Shown one piece after another: positions 9,423-18,832 of a DNA stretch of 64,000 bases. The stretch comes from Maribellus maritimus. GTDB lineage: Bacteria; Bacteroidota; Bacteroidia; Bacteroidales; Prolixibacteraceae. How positions within the stretch are numbered: position 1 is the stretch's first letter; each line of letters opens with the position of its first letter. The notes under the pieces were generated by a model. The model was not told where the DNA came from and ran no database searches. It saw nothing but the letters and a program-made list of their open reading frames with translations. The position numbers and the translations under genes are program-made. The stretch spans positions 108,215 to 172,214 of the forward strand of contig NZ_JAIKLE010000013.1 in the NCBI RefSeq assembly GCF_022267315.1, written 5' to 3'.

Positions 9423-10859
9423 ATGAAAAAAAAGAACGAATTACAATATTTGGTTATTGCGGCACGAAGATTTTTACGTTCAATCTTAAGCATTACCGAT
9501 GGCACAGATATTGATTCTACGATTGCCGGAATAAAACGAGACATTAGTTTCCGTGGCCCCACAGCCTGGATTCTGATTTTTTCGATTTTTATAGCTTCTA
9601 TCGGACTCAATGTAAACTCAACCGCAGTAATAATCGGCGCGATGTTAATTTCTCCGTTAATGGGTCCTATTCTTGGGATTGGGCTCTCCATTGGAACCAA
9701 CGATTTTGAAACGCTTATCCGTTCACTTAAAAACCTTGGTATTGCTGTTTCCATCGCGCTAATTACATCTACTCTGTATTTTTTAGTAACACCTTTAAAT
9801 ATTGAACAATCGGAGCTGCTGGCCCGTACAAAGCCAACAATCCTGGATGTTATGGTTGCACTTTTGGGCGGATTTGCCGGCATTGTAGCAGGTTCGCGAA
9901 AGGAAAAAACCAATGTTATTCCGGGTGTGGCTATCGCAACTGCACTTATGCCGCCACTTTGTACCGCCGGTTATGGCCTGGCTACTTTCAAAATGCATTA
10001 TTTTCTGGGTGCATTTTATCTCTTTTTTATCAATTCTGTTTTTATCAGCCTCGCCACATTTCTTGTGGTGAAATATCTGAAATTCCCGCTTGTCAACTAC
10101 CTAAATCCGTTAAAAGCCAAACGTTACCAGATAATTGTTACCGCATTTATAATTGTAACAATTATTCCCAGTGGGATTATTTTCTACAATGTTATTCAGG
10201 AAACCCGCTTTTCAATTGCAGCTGAAAATTTTGTAAACGATAAAGCAAGCTTTTCCGGAAGCGAGCTTATCAACAAAAAAATTACATATTCCGATACGCT
10301 TTCTACCATAGACCTCTATTATATCGGGGAAGAAATTTCGGAGGAAAAAGAGATGTTTTTACAGGATATGTTAACAACCTACGGTTTAAATGGAAAAAAA
10401 ACATTTGCTATTACAAAAAAAACCCGGGTCCGGGTACATCAGAATAAAAATAACGAGGCTGACTTTGAACAAAGAATGACCGACATGAATAACGATCTCA
10501 GACTTAAAATCCTGGAGGATATTTATACCAAAAACGAACAAATTATAAACGACAAGGAGTTAAAAATCCAATTGCTGGAAGCAGAAATTATGCGACTCAG
10601 TGTACAGGATACGATTCCTTTTAAACAGATAAATTCAGAATTAAAGTTCCATTTTGATAACATCGAAAAATTCGCTTTCGCAAACATCAGGCAATTAAAA
10701 GTGATAAACGATACTATGAGGATAGATACTATTCCTACTTTTCTTGTAAACTACAAATCAGAAATTCGTCCGCAAATAGCTGCTGATGAAAACCAAAAGA
10801 TAAATGAATGGCTGCGAATTCGTTTTAACAACCCTAAAATTTCTGTAATCAATTATTAA
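9423..10859 (+). CDS. DUF389 (TIGR00341-type) integral membrane protein
   Basis: About 478 residues. The N-terminal part (about 40-270) holds six to seven hydrophobic helices and the family signature NSTAVIIGAMLISPLMGPI, followed by VSRK-type and PGVAIATALMPPLCTAGYG segments. The C-terminal 200 residues are hydrophilic and partly coiled, probably a soluble domain. Function of the family is unknown. I chose the ATG at 9423; a TTG three codons earlier (9414) is possible. The 3' end is convergent with smpB, 2 bp apart. Confidence 0.88.
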   Translation: MKKKNELQYLVIAARRFLRSILSITDGTDIDSTIAGIKRDISFRGPTAWILIFSIFIASIGLNVNSTAVIIGAMLISPLMGPILGIGLSIGTNDFETLIRSLKNLGIAVSIALITSTLYFLVTPLNIEQSELLARTKPTILDVMVALLGGFAGIVAGSRKEKTNVIPGVAIATALMPPLCTAGYGLATFKMHYFLGAFYLFFINSVFISLATFLVVKYLKFPLVNYLNPLKAKRYQIIVTAFIIVTIIPSGIIFYNVIQETRFSIAAENFVNDKASFSGSELINKKITYSDTLSTIDLYYIGEEISEEKEMFLQDMLTTYGLNGKKTFAITKKTRVRVHQNKNNEADFEQRMTDMNNDLRLKILEDIYTKNEQIINDKELKIQLLEAEIMRLSVQDTIPFKQINSELKFHFDNIEKFAFANIRQLKVINDTMRIDTIPTFLVNYKSEIRPQIAADENQKINEWLRIRFNNPKISVINY

Positions 10860-10861
10860 AA

Positions 10862-11320
10862 CTACATTTTCATCATACGGTCTATCTCCCGCTTGGCATC
10901 TTTTTGCTTTAAGGTTTCACGTTTGTCATACACCTTTTTACCTTTTGCGAGGGCGATTTCCAACTTTGCCAGGCCACGGTCGTTTACAAAAAGTTTAACG
11001 GGAACAATAGTATGTCCCGACTCTTTAACTTTTTTCTCCAGTTTCTGGAGTTCTTTTCGGTTTAATAACAATTTCCTGTCGCGTTTTGCTTCGTGATTGT
11101 TATGAGTTCCCATTTCGTATTCTGAAATATGCAAATTTTTCACGTATAACTCGGAACCGTAAAACTGACAATACGAATCAGAAAGATTTGCTTTTCCGTT
11201 GCGGATGGATTTTATTTCGGTGCCCAGCAATTGCATCCCCGCCGTAAACCTTTCAATCAGTTCGTATTCAAAAGTAACCTTTCGGTTTTTTATATTAATA
11301 TTTGCCTGTTTGTGTGCCAT
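10862..11320 (-). CDS. smpB: SsrA-binding protein
   Basis: A 152-residue protein partner of tmRNA in trans-translation. Conserved segments are [57 protein letters not shown], and a basic tail [20 protein letters not shown] that becomes helical in the mRNA channel. Its start codon is directly adjacent to the stop of the upstream membrane-protein gene. The length is normal. The ssrA gene itself is not in the window. Confidence 0.97.
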   Translation of the reverse strand: MAHKQANINIKNRKVTFEYELIERFTAGMQLLGTEIKSIRNGKANLSDSYCQFYGSELYVKNLHISEYEMGTHNNHEAKRDRKLLLNRKELQKLEKKVKESGHTIVPVKLFVNDRGLAKLEIALAKGKKVYDKRETLKQKDAKREIDRMMKM

Positions 11321-11893
11321 TTAAAAATATGCGGTTAAAAGTTTGGAAAGTATTATACTTAAAAAACTAAATACAAAAAAGTTCACCAAAATGGTAATGA
11401 TAATATAGCTGTCTTTTTTTTCTTTGGGGAGTTCAAGCAACTCATTTGCACCCAACCAAAAAATATAGAAACTATAAATACCCAGAATATCAAGAACATA
11501 TAAAAACTGAAACAACCCCGTTAATATTGAAACCACTAAAAAAGGTGTCATCGAAAAAAGCACGAGTTTTCTCACTACTTCGATATTCTTTTCTCCCTTA
11601 AAAGTTTTTATCAACTCGTTTGTAAAATATACAGCCAACAAATACTGCAATACAAAAAGAACAATTTCACGCATTGCCTTTAGCACGGCATACCCCATAT
11701 AAAAATGCGAGCTTCTAAAAAATTCTCCTAAAAAAACAGCTACTGCAGCAAGCCCCAAAAGCGGAAGAAAAAAGCCGGTAATTCGTTGAGCATGTGTTTC
11801 TGTTGATTCTTTCTGTGTCATCCAAAAATCCTTTGGATTCAGAATATTTTCTTTTAGGGTTGTAACTATCTTTTTTTTGTTATTTGCTTCCAT
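11321..11893 (-). CDS. Yip1-like integral membrane protein, unknown function
   Basis: About 190 residues from the ATG at 11893, which has a purine-rich AGGGAGGA sequence just upstream. An in-frame ATG at 11950 would add 19 residues with no clear role and overlap the upstream gene spacing. Five hydrophobic helices are visible (a GFFLPLLGLAAVAVFLGEFF segment first). Order and hydropathy resemble Yip1/YckC-type polytopic proteins, but the match is loose. It sits between uvrB and smpB in the same orientation, with essentially no gap to smpB, so the three may be co-transcribed. Confidence 0.75.
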   Translation of the reverse strand: MEANNKKKIVTTLKENILNPKDFWMTQKESTETHAQRITGFFLPLLGLAAVAVFLGEFFRSSHFYMGYAVLKAMREIVLFVLQYLLAVYFTNELIKTFKGEKNIEVVRKLVLFSMTPFLVVSILTGLFQFLYVLDILGIYSFYIFWLGANELLELPKEKKDSYIIITILVNFFVFSFLSIILSKLLTAYF

Positions 11894-11953
11894 TCCTCCC
11901 TGTTTGCCGGCAAAATTACATTTAAAAACAGAACACAAAAAGAATTGCACCGA

Positions 11954-13978
11954 TTACTTTTTATGTTTCCTTTCTGTTAAAATATTCTGAAGGGCAAACA
12001 TTTCATCGCGAAGACGCGCAGCTTCAATAAAGTCGAGCTCCTTCGCGGAAGCCTGCATTTGTTTTTTTGTTTTTTCGATGGCTTTCTCAAGCCCGTCTAT
12101 ACTCATATATTGCACTACCGGATCGGCGGCGATATCGGGTTGTCCCATACCTCCCGTATATTCCGGTTGTTTATCGCTTCGGTATTCGTACCCAATAATT
12201 TCCCGCGTTGGTTTTACAATTTGTGTTGGTGTGATGTTGTTTTCTTCATTGTATTTCAACTGCCTTCCGCGACGGTAATTGGTAGAATCGATTGTCTTTT
12301 GCATAGAGTCGGTAATTTTATCGGCATACATAATTACCATTCCGTTGAGGTTTCGCGCTGCCCTTCCGGCAGTCTGTGTCAGTGAGCGCTCGGAACGAAG
12401 AAATCCTTCCTTGTCCGCATCAAGTATGGCCACCAGCGAAACTTCGGGCAAATCCAAACCTTCACGCAAAAGGTTAATCCCCACCAAAACGTTAAATTCC
12501 CCCTTGCGAAGTTGCTCCATAATTTCAACACGTTCCATCGTATCCACATCTGAATGAATGTAACGGGTTTTTACGCCCATATTTACCAGGTATTTTGATA
12601 ACTCTTCGGCCATGCGTTTGGTTAGCGTGGTTACCAGTACTCTTTCATCCCGTTCTATCCGGAGATTGATTTCATACATTAAATCATCAATCTGATTGTT
12701 GCTTGGCCTGACATCAATGATTGGGTCGAGCAATCCTGTTGGCCGTATAATTTGCTCCACTACCACCCCTTCGCATTTTGCCAGCTCGTAATCAGCCGGT
12801 GTGGCACTTACATAAACCACCTGGTGTGTCAGATTTTCAAATTCTTCAAACTTTAGAGGGCGATTGTCAATGGCAGCCGGTAAACGGAAACCATATTCCA
12901 CAAGCGTAACTTTTCGTGAATTATCACCGCCGTACATGGCTCTGATTTGTGGAATCGTAACATGGCTCTCATCGATAATACAAAGAAAATCATCAGGAAA
13001 ATAATCAAGCAGGCAAAAAGGACGGGTGCCCGGCGCACGCCCGTCGAAATAACGGGAATAATTCTCAATACCCGGACAATACCCCAGTTCGCGCATCATT
13101 TCCATATCGTATTCCACACGTTCCAAAATACGTTTCGCCTCCAGAGGTTTTCCGATATCTTTAAAATAATCTACCTGTGCAACCAGATCATCCTGGATCG
13201 TGTGGATGGCTGATTTCATACGATCTTTTGTGGTAACAAAAATATTGGCGGGGTAAATTTTTATCTCATCAAGTGTTTCATACAGCTGCCCGCTTTCGGG
13301 ATCAAAACCGGCAATTTCTTCAATTTCATCGCCCCAAAAAACAACCCGGATTGCAGTGTCGGCATAAGCGGGGAAAATATCAACCGTGTCACCTTTTACC
13401 CGAAATGTCCCGCGCTGAAAATCAACCTCACTTCGCGAATATAGTGCTTCCACGAGCTGGTGTAGCATGGCATTTCTCGAAACAGTCTGTCCGACTTTCA
13501 ATTCGGTGATATTGGCATGAAAATCTTCGGGATTTCCGATTCCGTACAAACACGACACCGATGAGACTACAATCACATCCCGCCTGCCGGACAACAGAGA
13601 AGAAGTAGTACTTAGCCTCAATTTTTCAATGTCCTGATTGATGGAAAGGTCTTTTTCGATATACGTATCGGTTGTGGGCAAATAGGCTTCCGGCTGGTAA
13701 TAATCGTAATATGAAACAAAATACTCAACGGCATTATTAGGAAAAAACTGTTTCATTTCCCCGTACAATTGTGCCGCCAGCGTTTTGTTATGACTCAATA
13801 TTAATGTTGGCCGTTGCACCTTTTCCACGACATTGGCCATTGTAAAAGTCTTTCCCGAGCCGGTAACCCCCAACAAGGTTTGAAACCGCTCCCCCTCGTC
13901 AATTCCATCTGCCAGTTGACGGATTGCTTCCGGCTGATCCCCGGTAGGCTGATAAGTTGAAACTACTTTAAATTGCAT
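11954..13978 (-). CDS. uvrB: Excinuclease ABC subunit B
   Basis: A 674-residue DNA damage-recognition helicase-like subunit of nucleotide excision repair. Walker A is GVTGSGKT (37-44). The beta-hairpin that inserts between DNA strands includes YYDYYQPEAYLP (90-101). DEXH-type ATPase residues appear as IIDESHV. Helicase motifs V/VI appear as GINLLREGLDLPEVSLVAILDADKEG and QTAGRAARN. A C-terminal UVR motif that contacts UvrC covers about the last 35 residues (IEKTKKQMQASAKELDF). The length is typical and no key residue is missing. Confidence 0.98.
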   Translation of the reverse strand: MQFKVVSTYQPTGDQPEAIRQLADGIDEGERFQTLLGVTGSGKTFTMANVVEKVQRPTLILSHNKTLAAQLYGEMKQFFPNNAVEYFVSYYDYYQPEAYLPTTDTYIEKDLSINQDIEKLRLSTTSSLLSGRRDVIVVSSVSCLYGIGNPEDFHANITELKVGQTVSRNAMLHQLVEALYSRSEVDFQRGTFRVKGDTVDIFPAYADTAIRVVFWGDEIEEIAGFDPESGQLYETLDEIKIYPANIFVTTKDRMKSAIHTIQDDLVAQVDYFKDIGKPLEAKRILERVEYDMEMMRELGYCPGIENYSRYFDGRAPGTRPFCLLDYFPDDFLCIIDESHVTIPQIRAMYGGDNSRKVTLVEYGFRLPAAIDNRPLKFEEFENLTHQVVYVSATPADYELAKCEGVVVEQIIRPTGLLDPIIDVRPSNNQIDDLMYEINLRIERDERVLVTTLTKRMAEELSKYLVNMGVKTRYIHSDVDTMERVEIMEQLRKGEFNVLVGINLLREGLDLPEVSLVAILDADKEGFLRSERSLTQTAGRAARNLNGMVIMYADKITDSMQKTIDSTNYRRGRQLKYNEENNITPTQIVKPTREIIGYEYRSDKQPEYTGGMGQPDIAADPVVQYMSIDGLEKAIEKTKKQMQASAKELDFIEAARLRDEMFALQNILTERKHKK

Positions 13979-14061
13979 GTGGTAAAACTACAATACTGGT
14001 TGATAAAAACGAAATAGAAAACAGAAGGTTTAACGGTTTAAAAAATTAACCACATAAAAAG

Positions 14062-14871
14062 CTATTCTTTTACAGCAAATCCTTTAAAAAAAGTGTAACT
14101 AAATACGCCATCCGGTTCTGCCGTGCGATATAAATCTTTGATTCCCTGTTCAAAGACTGACTTTTCCGTTATACCTGTCCGGACTGCCTGTTCTCCCACA
14201 CCTTCAATCATTGCAGTAAAAGTATTTCTTATAAATCCTTCAACAAGCTGAGGTTTACTTGCGTCAACATAAACCATACGTGGCGATACCGCAACATCTG
14301 AATACCCCGCAGAAACAAGCAAGGGATATAATTCCCTTCCTATATTTGAATTTCCGCCATTTTGTTTTTGAAGCTCTACCTGACAATCGACGGCCATGTG
14401 AGCATATTTGCTGTCGGGGTAAAAAAATGTTGAACCGTGGTCTCCCTCAATAACCATCATTATTCCGCCTTTTTTCAACACCCGACTTAACTCCCGGAGT
14501 GCCAACAGAGGATTATGAAGATGTTCCAACACAAAACAGATGATTACACTGTCAAAAGTTTCATCTTTAAATGGTAGTTCAAATATATCAGCTCGTCTGA
14601 ATTCAACATTTTGTATCCCCAAAGATTTGATGGTTTTCCCGGCTTCTTTTAAGGATTCTTCAGATATATCAACAGATATAAAATGCGAACCGGGGTTTTT
14701 TGCAGCAATAATTTTTGTTTGTGCCCCCACTCCGCATCCTGCTTCCAAAACAAAACTGTCTTTTGCAAAAAGCGAATCATTATGAATAATTTCATCGAGC
14801 GTATTTGCCTGATCGTTCAATCTCAACGCTTCTCTCGGAGAATAACCATGAACATATTCTGAATTTTCCAT
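14062..14871 (-). CDS. Class I SAM-dependent methyltransferase
   Basis: A 269-residue Rossmann-fold methyltransferase. Motif I is LEAGCGVGAQTKIIA, an acidic residue ending beta-2 is in SHFISVDISEESL, and motif IV/post-I is ICFVLEHLHNPLLALRELSR followed by LKKGGIMMVIEGDHG. This is a methyltransferase_11/25-type domain, as in ubiquinone-like and small-molecule methyltransferases. The C-terminal 100 residues are less conserved and would define the substrate, which cannot be told here. It lies 83 bp from uvrB on the same strand with its own spacing. Confidence 0.85.
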   Translation of the reverse strand: MENSEYVHGYSPREALRLNDQANTLDEIIHNDSLFAKDSFVLEAGCGVGAQTKIIAAKNPGSHFISVDISEESLKEAGKTIKSLGIQNVEFRRADIFELPFKDETFDSVIICFVLEHLHNPLLALRELSRVLKKGGIMMVIEGDHGSTFFYPDSKYAHMAVDCQVELQKQNGGNSNIGRELYPLLVSAGYSDVAVSPRMVYVDASKPQLVEGFIRNTFTAMIEGVGEQAVRTGITEKSVFEQGIKDLYRTAEPDGVFSYTFFKGFAVKE

Positions 14872-15040
14872 ATCAGTCTGTTTTCAAATTTTGTGAACAA
14901 ATGAGTCAGGGAACACGAAATCCCTCCTGAACCAGAATCTTTAGATACAAATAAAGATACATCCGTTTCACCAGCCTTTTTTATGGGTGAACACTATTTC
15001 GAAATATACTATTTATCAGTGTATCCGGGTAGTTTTATTA

Positions 15041-15790
15041 TCAATTTAGATTATATTTTATCATAAACATAATGGAACGATTCACATATGATTTATCTGT
15101 CTCAACAGCCATGTCAATACGATGTAGTGAATTATAAACTGCTTTTGGGTTCAGATAATATGTAAAAGACTCACCCATGCTCAAAGTTACCTCCGCAGAA
15201 ATATGTTCTTTCAGGCTTACTCCAATTCCCAGCAACGGCTTTATTTCAAATTTTAAATCCTTATTCTTCCCGTTAAAATTGAGTTTTTCATTGGTATGTG
15301 TATTTTCTCCGGTGGTGGAAAGATAAAAGGAATAATCTTTTTCACCGCCAACAACATAATTGGGAACGACACCCAATTTTAAATAGGGCACAACACCGCT
15401 TCTATAAAAATCGAAGGACAAGCTGATCGGTATTTGAACATTATGAAGCCTATACTTTATCTCCGTAATTCTTTTAAAAGGTTCTCCTGAAACTTCAGTA
15501 ACTCCGCCTTGCCAGTTATCAACAAATTTACTGCCGCTGTTTAGATATAAAAGTTCTGAATGTATGGAAAATCTCTTCCATAAATTATATTTCACAAAAA
15601 CACCTGCTCCACATCCGTATGTAAACTGGTGTCCTTCTGTTCTTCCCTGTTCACTGTAATTCGAATTATATTTCTCGTGCCACCCGGTTAAACCACCGCC
15701 TGCAGTAATTCCATAATAAAACCGGGACTGGGCATTTAGCAAAAAAGGAAAGATAAACAGCAAGGAAAAGATCAGTTTTTTTGGTTTCAT
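15041..15790 (-). CDS. Outer-membrane beta-barrel protein (PorT/opacity-like)
   Basis: A 249-residue protein with a signal peptide (MKPKKLIFSLLFIFPFLLNA, cleavage near residue 20). Alternating aromatic/polar strands follow, such as FYYGITAGGGLTGW, GAGVFVKYNLWKRFSIHSE and GVVPYLKLGVVPNYVVGGE. It ends in a strand with SIMFMIKYNLN. The pattern is that of the small outer-membrane barrels common in Bacteroidota. Function is unknown. It lies 30 bp downstream of a lipoprotein gene on the same strand and is probably co-transcribed with it. Confidence 0.8.
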   Translation of the reverse strand: MKPKKLIFSLLFIFPFLLNAQSRFYYGITAGGGLTGWHEKYNSNYSEQGRTEGHQFTYGCGAGVFVKYNLWKRFSIHSELLYLNSGSKFVDNWQGGVTEVSGEPFKRITEIKYRLHNVQIPISLSFDFYRSGVVPYLKLGVVPNYVVGGEKDYSFYLSTTGENTHTNEKLNFNGKNKDLKFEIKPLLGIGVSLKEHISAEVTLSMGESFTYYLNPKAVYNSLHRIDMAVETDKSYVNRSIMFMIKYNLN

Positions 15791-15820
15791 TGGTTTGGAT
15801 TATTGCAATTGTTATTGGTT

Positions 15821-16549
15821 TTAATATGTTTTAATAAATCTGGCTTTTCCGTTTGTAACTTTAAATTCCCAATATTTATGATATATACATCCGGCCGGAC
15901 AGTCGCCCATACCAATACTAAAAGTAATAACAGCTGAATCACTGTCTCGTTTCAGGGTAATGTTGTTCCCGTCTCCGATACAACCCTTGTTAAACTCTGC
16001 AAGTACAACTGACTCTATTTCCATAAACTCCTTTTCAACAGGAAGCATATTAAACTCTTGTTGCGTATATACCGTTAACCACGGAAAATTTGGATAACTG
16101 TATGCAGTTCTTACCGAATCAAAGCCGTAAGCAGTTAATAAATTATCCAATTCCTCGTCTCCGGTCGGGAAAACATTTTCTGACAAACTTTGAATTTCAG
16201 GTCGTTCTGTTTCTACCATTAAACCTACAGAACTAAAGCTGTAACAGTAATAACCGTGAATCTGATAAACATCAAAGACCGTATCTCGCTGTGGAGAACG
16301 GGAGTCGTAGACTGCCTGAATTATTTTCAGAATTTTATCAATTTCTTCATTATCCAGAGAAGGGTCGCTGTAATTAAAATGATTTTCATTATGATATATT
16401 TCATCCATATACAATTGCTTGGCATCATGCAGATATGATTCAATGATATAAGGATCCAAATCGATTTTCTGGTATCCTACCAACCCATCACTATCGTTAC
16501 AGCTGTTTAACACCAGGATAAAAAAGACCAAATACAGGAATATTTTCAT
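15821..16549 (-). CDS. Hypothetical lipoprotein
   Basis: A 242-residue protein with a lipoprotein signal: MKIFLYLVFFILVLNSC, with the lipidated Cys at residue 17 followed by an Asn-Asp-Ser-Asp linker. I recognise no domain in the mature part. It contains a Cys pair late in the protein (GDCPAGCIYHKY) and an isolated Cys in NKGCIGDGN, which might form disulfides. It is the first gene of a two-gene unit with the beta-barrel protein, suggesting an envelope-associated pair. Confidence 0.65.
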   Translation of the reverse strand: MKIFLYLVFFILVLNSCNDSDGLVGYQKIDLDPYIIESYLHDAKQLYMDEIYHNENHFNYSDPSLDNEEIDKILKIIQAVYDSRSPQRDTVFDVYQIHGYYCYSFSSVGLMVETERPEIQSLSENVFPTGDEELDNLLTAYGFDSVRTAYSYPNFPWLTVYTQQEFNMLPVEKEFMEIESVVLAEFNKGCIGDGNNITLKRDSDSAVITFSIGMGDCPAGCIYHKYWEFKVTNGKARFIKTY

Positions 16550-16703
16550 ACCACTCTAAAGTTTCTGCCTTACAGATACTTTTGCGGGCGATTGGGTTGC
16601 GTTCAATAAAAATTATCCTGACACAAAAGCCGCTCTGCTTTTCTTAAAAGACTAAAAAACGTGTAGTGTGGACATTGCAGTGAATGTGCCTGCAACGATG
16701 TTG

Positions 16704-17807
16704 TTAATTGTTCATCTCCTGCATTTTAATCATCTCGTAATCATTTTGCAAAAAAGGATAATCCCAGCATCCCATTCGGTGATACAAGTTACCACCAAAA
16801 CCTTTTTTATAAACGTGAACACCGTGTAACGGATGTCTTTGATTAATGTTGGGAGCCGAACCAAACATATCGTACTCTGAACACCCCCACTTTTTTGCTG
16901 TTTTTATGGCTTCCCACTGAAGGGCATAGCTTGCAAGCGAATGAGGGTTGTGTGTTGAAGAGGCTCCGTAAAGATAGGTTCCTCTTTTGTTGGACAATAC
17001 AAGAAACATGGAAGCTAAAAACCGGCCTTCGTACTCTGCCATCAGCATTTTAACATGAACACCGTTTTTTTTATTATCCTGATTTTTTAAAATGGTGGAA
17101 AAATATTCTTCATCCTGAAGCGGCATCTTGTGACGGCTAGCTGTTTCGACATACAACCGGTACCATTCATCCATATGCTCCATGCCATGTTCCGTTACCT
17201 TTATGCCTTTTTTTTCTGCGCGCCGGACATTATACCTGGTGTTGTATCGCATGTTGTAGAGCAAATCATCTTCTTCTATGTTTAAATCCAGAAAAAAGGT
17301 ATTTTTAGGCAAAATGTCAACCGGACTTTTTCGTAGATTCCACTTAGCAGTTTTGAAATTTACCCTAAATTCCTGAATATTGCTTTCAGGTGGACCAATC
17401 CAATTCCCCTTCCTGTCAAAATATTCCTCTTCCTGTGCCCACTGGTTTTGCCACAACAAATCGTAACGAATAAAAATACAATTAGCCGGCAAATAACTTC
17501 GCAATGTCTCCGACAGCTCTTCTAAAAAAACACCGTGGTCTTCAAAATCAGGCTCCATCTTTGGACCATAAGGAACATATGCATAACACTGGGTACTATT
17601 GATATACTTTACGAGTATCAGTAAATCTTCCTGGCTGTTTGTTGATGCTTTAAGGGAAGAATCAGGCAACTTGTTTGAAACTGTAAGTTCAAATCCGCCG
17701 GGTGTAAATCCCTGGCTTCCTTTTACCCGCCCCCAAAAAGGGGTTTGCGGCAAAACATTGGTTGGTTTGATTGCTTCAATCTCTTTCCTCTCTACGCTGC
17801 AAATCAT
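16704..17807 (-). CDS. FemAB-like peptidyl/aminoacyl transferase (GNAT fold)
   Basis: About 367 residues from the ATG at 17807 (an earlier in-frame start at 17885 would add 26 residues lacking conserved features). The C-terminal half has FemAB-family wording: YNMRYNTRYNVRRAEKKG, EWYRLYVETASRHKMP, HVKMLMAEYEGRFLASMF, then YLYGASSTHNPHSLASYALQ and a WGCSEYDMFGSAP segment, ending with a KKGFGGNLYHRMG substrate motif. Relatives add amino acids from aminoacyl-tRNA to lipid II peptides. In Bacteroidota the acceptor is not established, so the role here is inferred. It is monocistronic. Confidence 0.82.
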   Translation of the reverse strand: MICSVERKEIEAIKPTNVLPQTPFWGRVKGSQGFTPGGFELTVSNKLPDSSLKASTNSQEDLLILVKYINSTQCYAYVPYGPKMEPDFEDHGVFLEELSETLRSYLPANCIFIRYDLLWQNQWAQEEEYFDRKGNWIGPPESNIQEFRVNFKTAKWNLRKSPVDILPKNTFFLDLNIEEDDLLYNMRYNTRYNVRRAEKKGIKVTEHGMEHMDEWYRLYVETASRHKMPLQDEEYFSTILKNQDNKKNGVHVKMLMAEYEGRFLASMFLVLSNKRGTYLYGASSTHNPHSLASYALQWEAIKTAKKWGCSEYDMFGSAPNINQRHPLHGVHVYKKGFGGNLYHRMGCWDYPFLQNDYEMIKMQEMNN

Positions 17808-18043
17808 TTGTTTTTTTTTTGCAAAGCTATCTAAAGAACAAGTAGTTGTAAAATCAACCGACCATATAAAAACAAGTCTTAACAAAGAAGTTACGTAAAA
17901 TGATCAGACTCAAGTTTGCTTCTTTTTGCATTTTACTTAGACAATAATTCCATATTTTCTGATATGAAAGGTTTATAAAGCTGAAATTTGTTTATAAACT
18001 TGTTTATTTTATAAAATTTCGTTTTCGATTTAGTTTGGAATTG

Positions 18044-18051
18044 TAAATTTG
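18044..18051 (+). promoter_or_regulatory. Candidate Bacteroidota -7 promoter box
   Basis: TAAATTTG matches the Bacteroidota -7 consensus TAnnTTTG and lies 47 bp before the barrel gene at 18099. No clear -33 TTTG was found at the expected 19-21 bp spacing, so support is partial. Confidence 0.4.
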
Positions 18052-18098
18052 TTCGGTGATAATGTGGACGTAGAATAAATTTAAAACCCTTTTAAATA

Positions 18099-18803
18099 AT
18101 GAAAAAAGTAAAAACACTTGGTTTACTGTTTTTATTTCTGTGTGTGATTTTTAATTCCAATGCACAGGAACTGATACCGGATAGAACGATTCATCCGCAG
18201 AATGTTGGTTTATATACCGGAGGACACGCTTCAACAAATGGTCTTGGCGTTAATGTTGGTTATGTTGTAAATAAACGGTTTACTTTTAGGACCGGTTTTG
18301 AAACAATGAAACTAAACAGCAATTTCGATTTTGACGAAAACGATATTTCTTACAATGCAGATCTGCATTACAAAACAGGGGGCATTTTTCTGCTTGCCGA
18401 TTACTATTACACATCGCGGCTTTATGTTACGCTTGGCGGCCTGGTAAATTCTTTTAAACCCAACATGGAAGGATATGCGATAAGTGATTTGGAATACGGT
18501 GATATAGTAATCCCCGCAGAAGAAGTTGGGACATTTAATTTTGGTGTTGAATCCGGGCTAAAATATTCTCCTTATGCAGGAGCAGGTATCCGACATTTTA
18601 TTGGCAAAAACGAAAAACTGGTCTACAGTTTTGAAGTAGGCATGTATTATATGGGAGCACCCAAGCTAAAAATTGAAACTACAGGGCTGTTATTGCCCAC
18701 AAGTGATCCGGCTCACGGACAGGCTGAATATTTGGAAAATCAATTTGATGCTTATAAGATTTATCCTGTTCTAAAATTTAATCTTGCTTTCAAAATTTTC
18801 TAA
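18099..18803 (+). CDS. Outer-membrane beta-barrel protein
   Basis: A 234-residue protein with a signal peptide (KVKTLGLLFLFLCVIFNSNA, cleavage near residue 22). Barrel-like strands with a Gly/aromatic alternation follow: VGLYTGGHASTNGLGVNVGY, FTFRTGFETMKLNSNF, GGIFLLADYYYTSRLYVTLG and YSFEVGMYYMGAPKLKI. The C-terminal strand is YPVLKFNLAFKIF, a typical Phe-ended barrel terminus. The function is unknown. The next gene, a secreted lipoprotein, follows after 29 bp in the same direction, so they probably form one unit. Confidence 0.78.
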   Translation: MKKVKTLGLLFLFLCVIFNSNAQELIPDRTIHPQNVGLYTGGHASTNGLGVNVGYVVNKRFTFRTGFETMKLNSNFDFDENDISYNADLHYKTGGIFLLADYYYTSRLYVTLGGLVNSFKPNMEGYAISDLEYGDIVIPAEEVGTFNFGVESGLKYSPYAGAGIRHFIGKNEKLVYSFEVGMYYMGAPKLKIETTGLLLPTSDPAHGQAEYLENQFDAYKIYPVLKFNLAFKIF

Positions 18804-18832
18804 ATGTAAACCATTCAAAAATTTGTAAAACA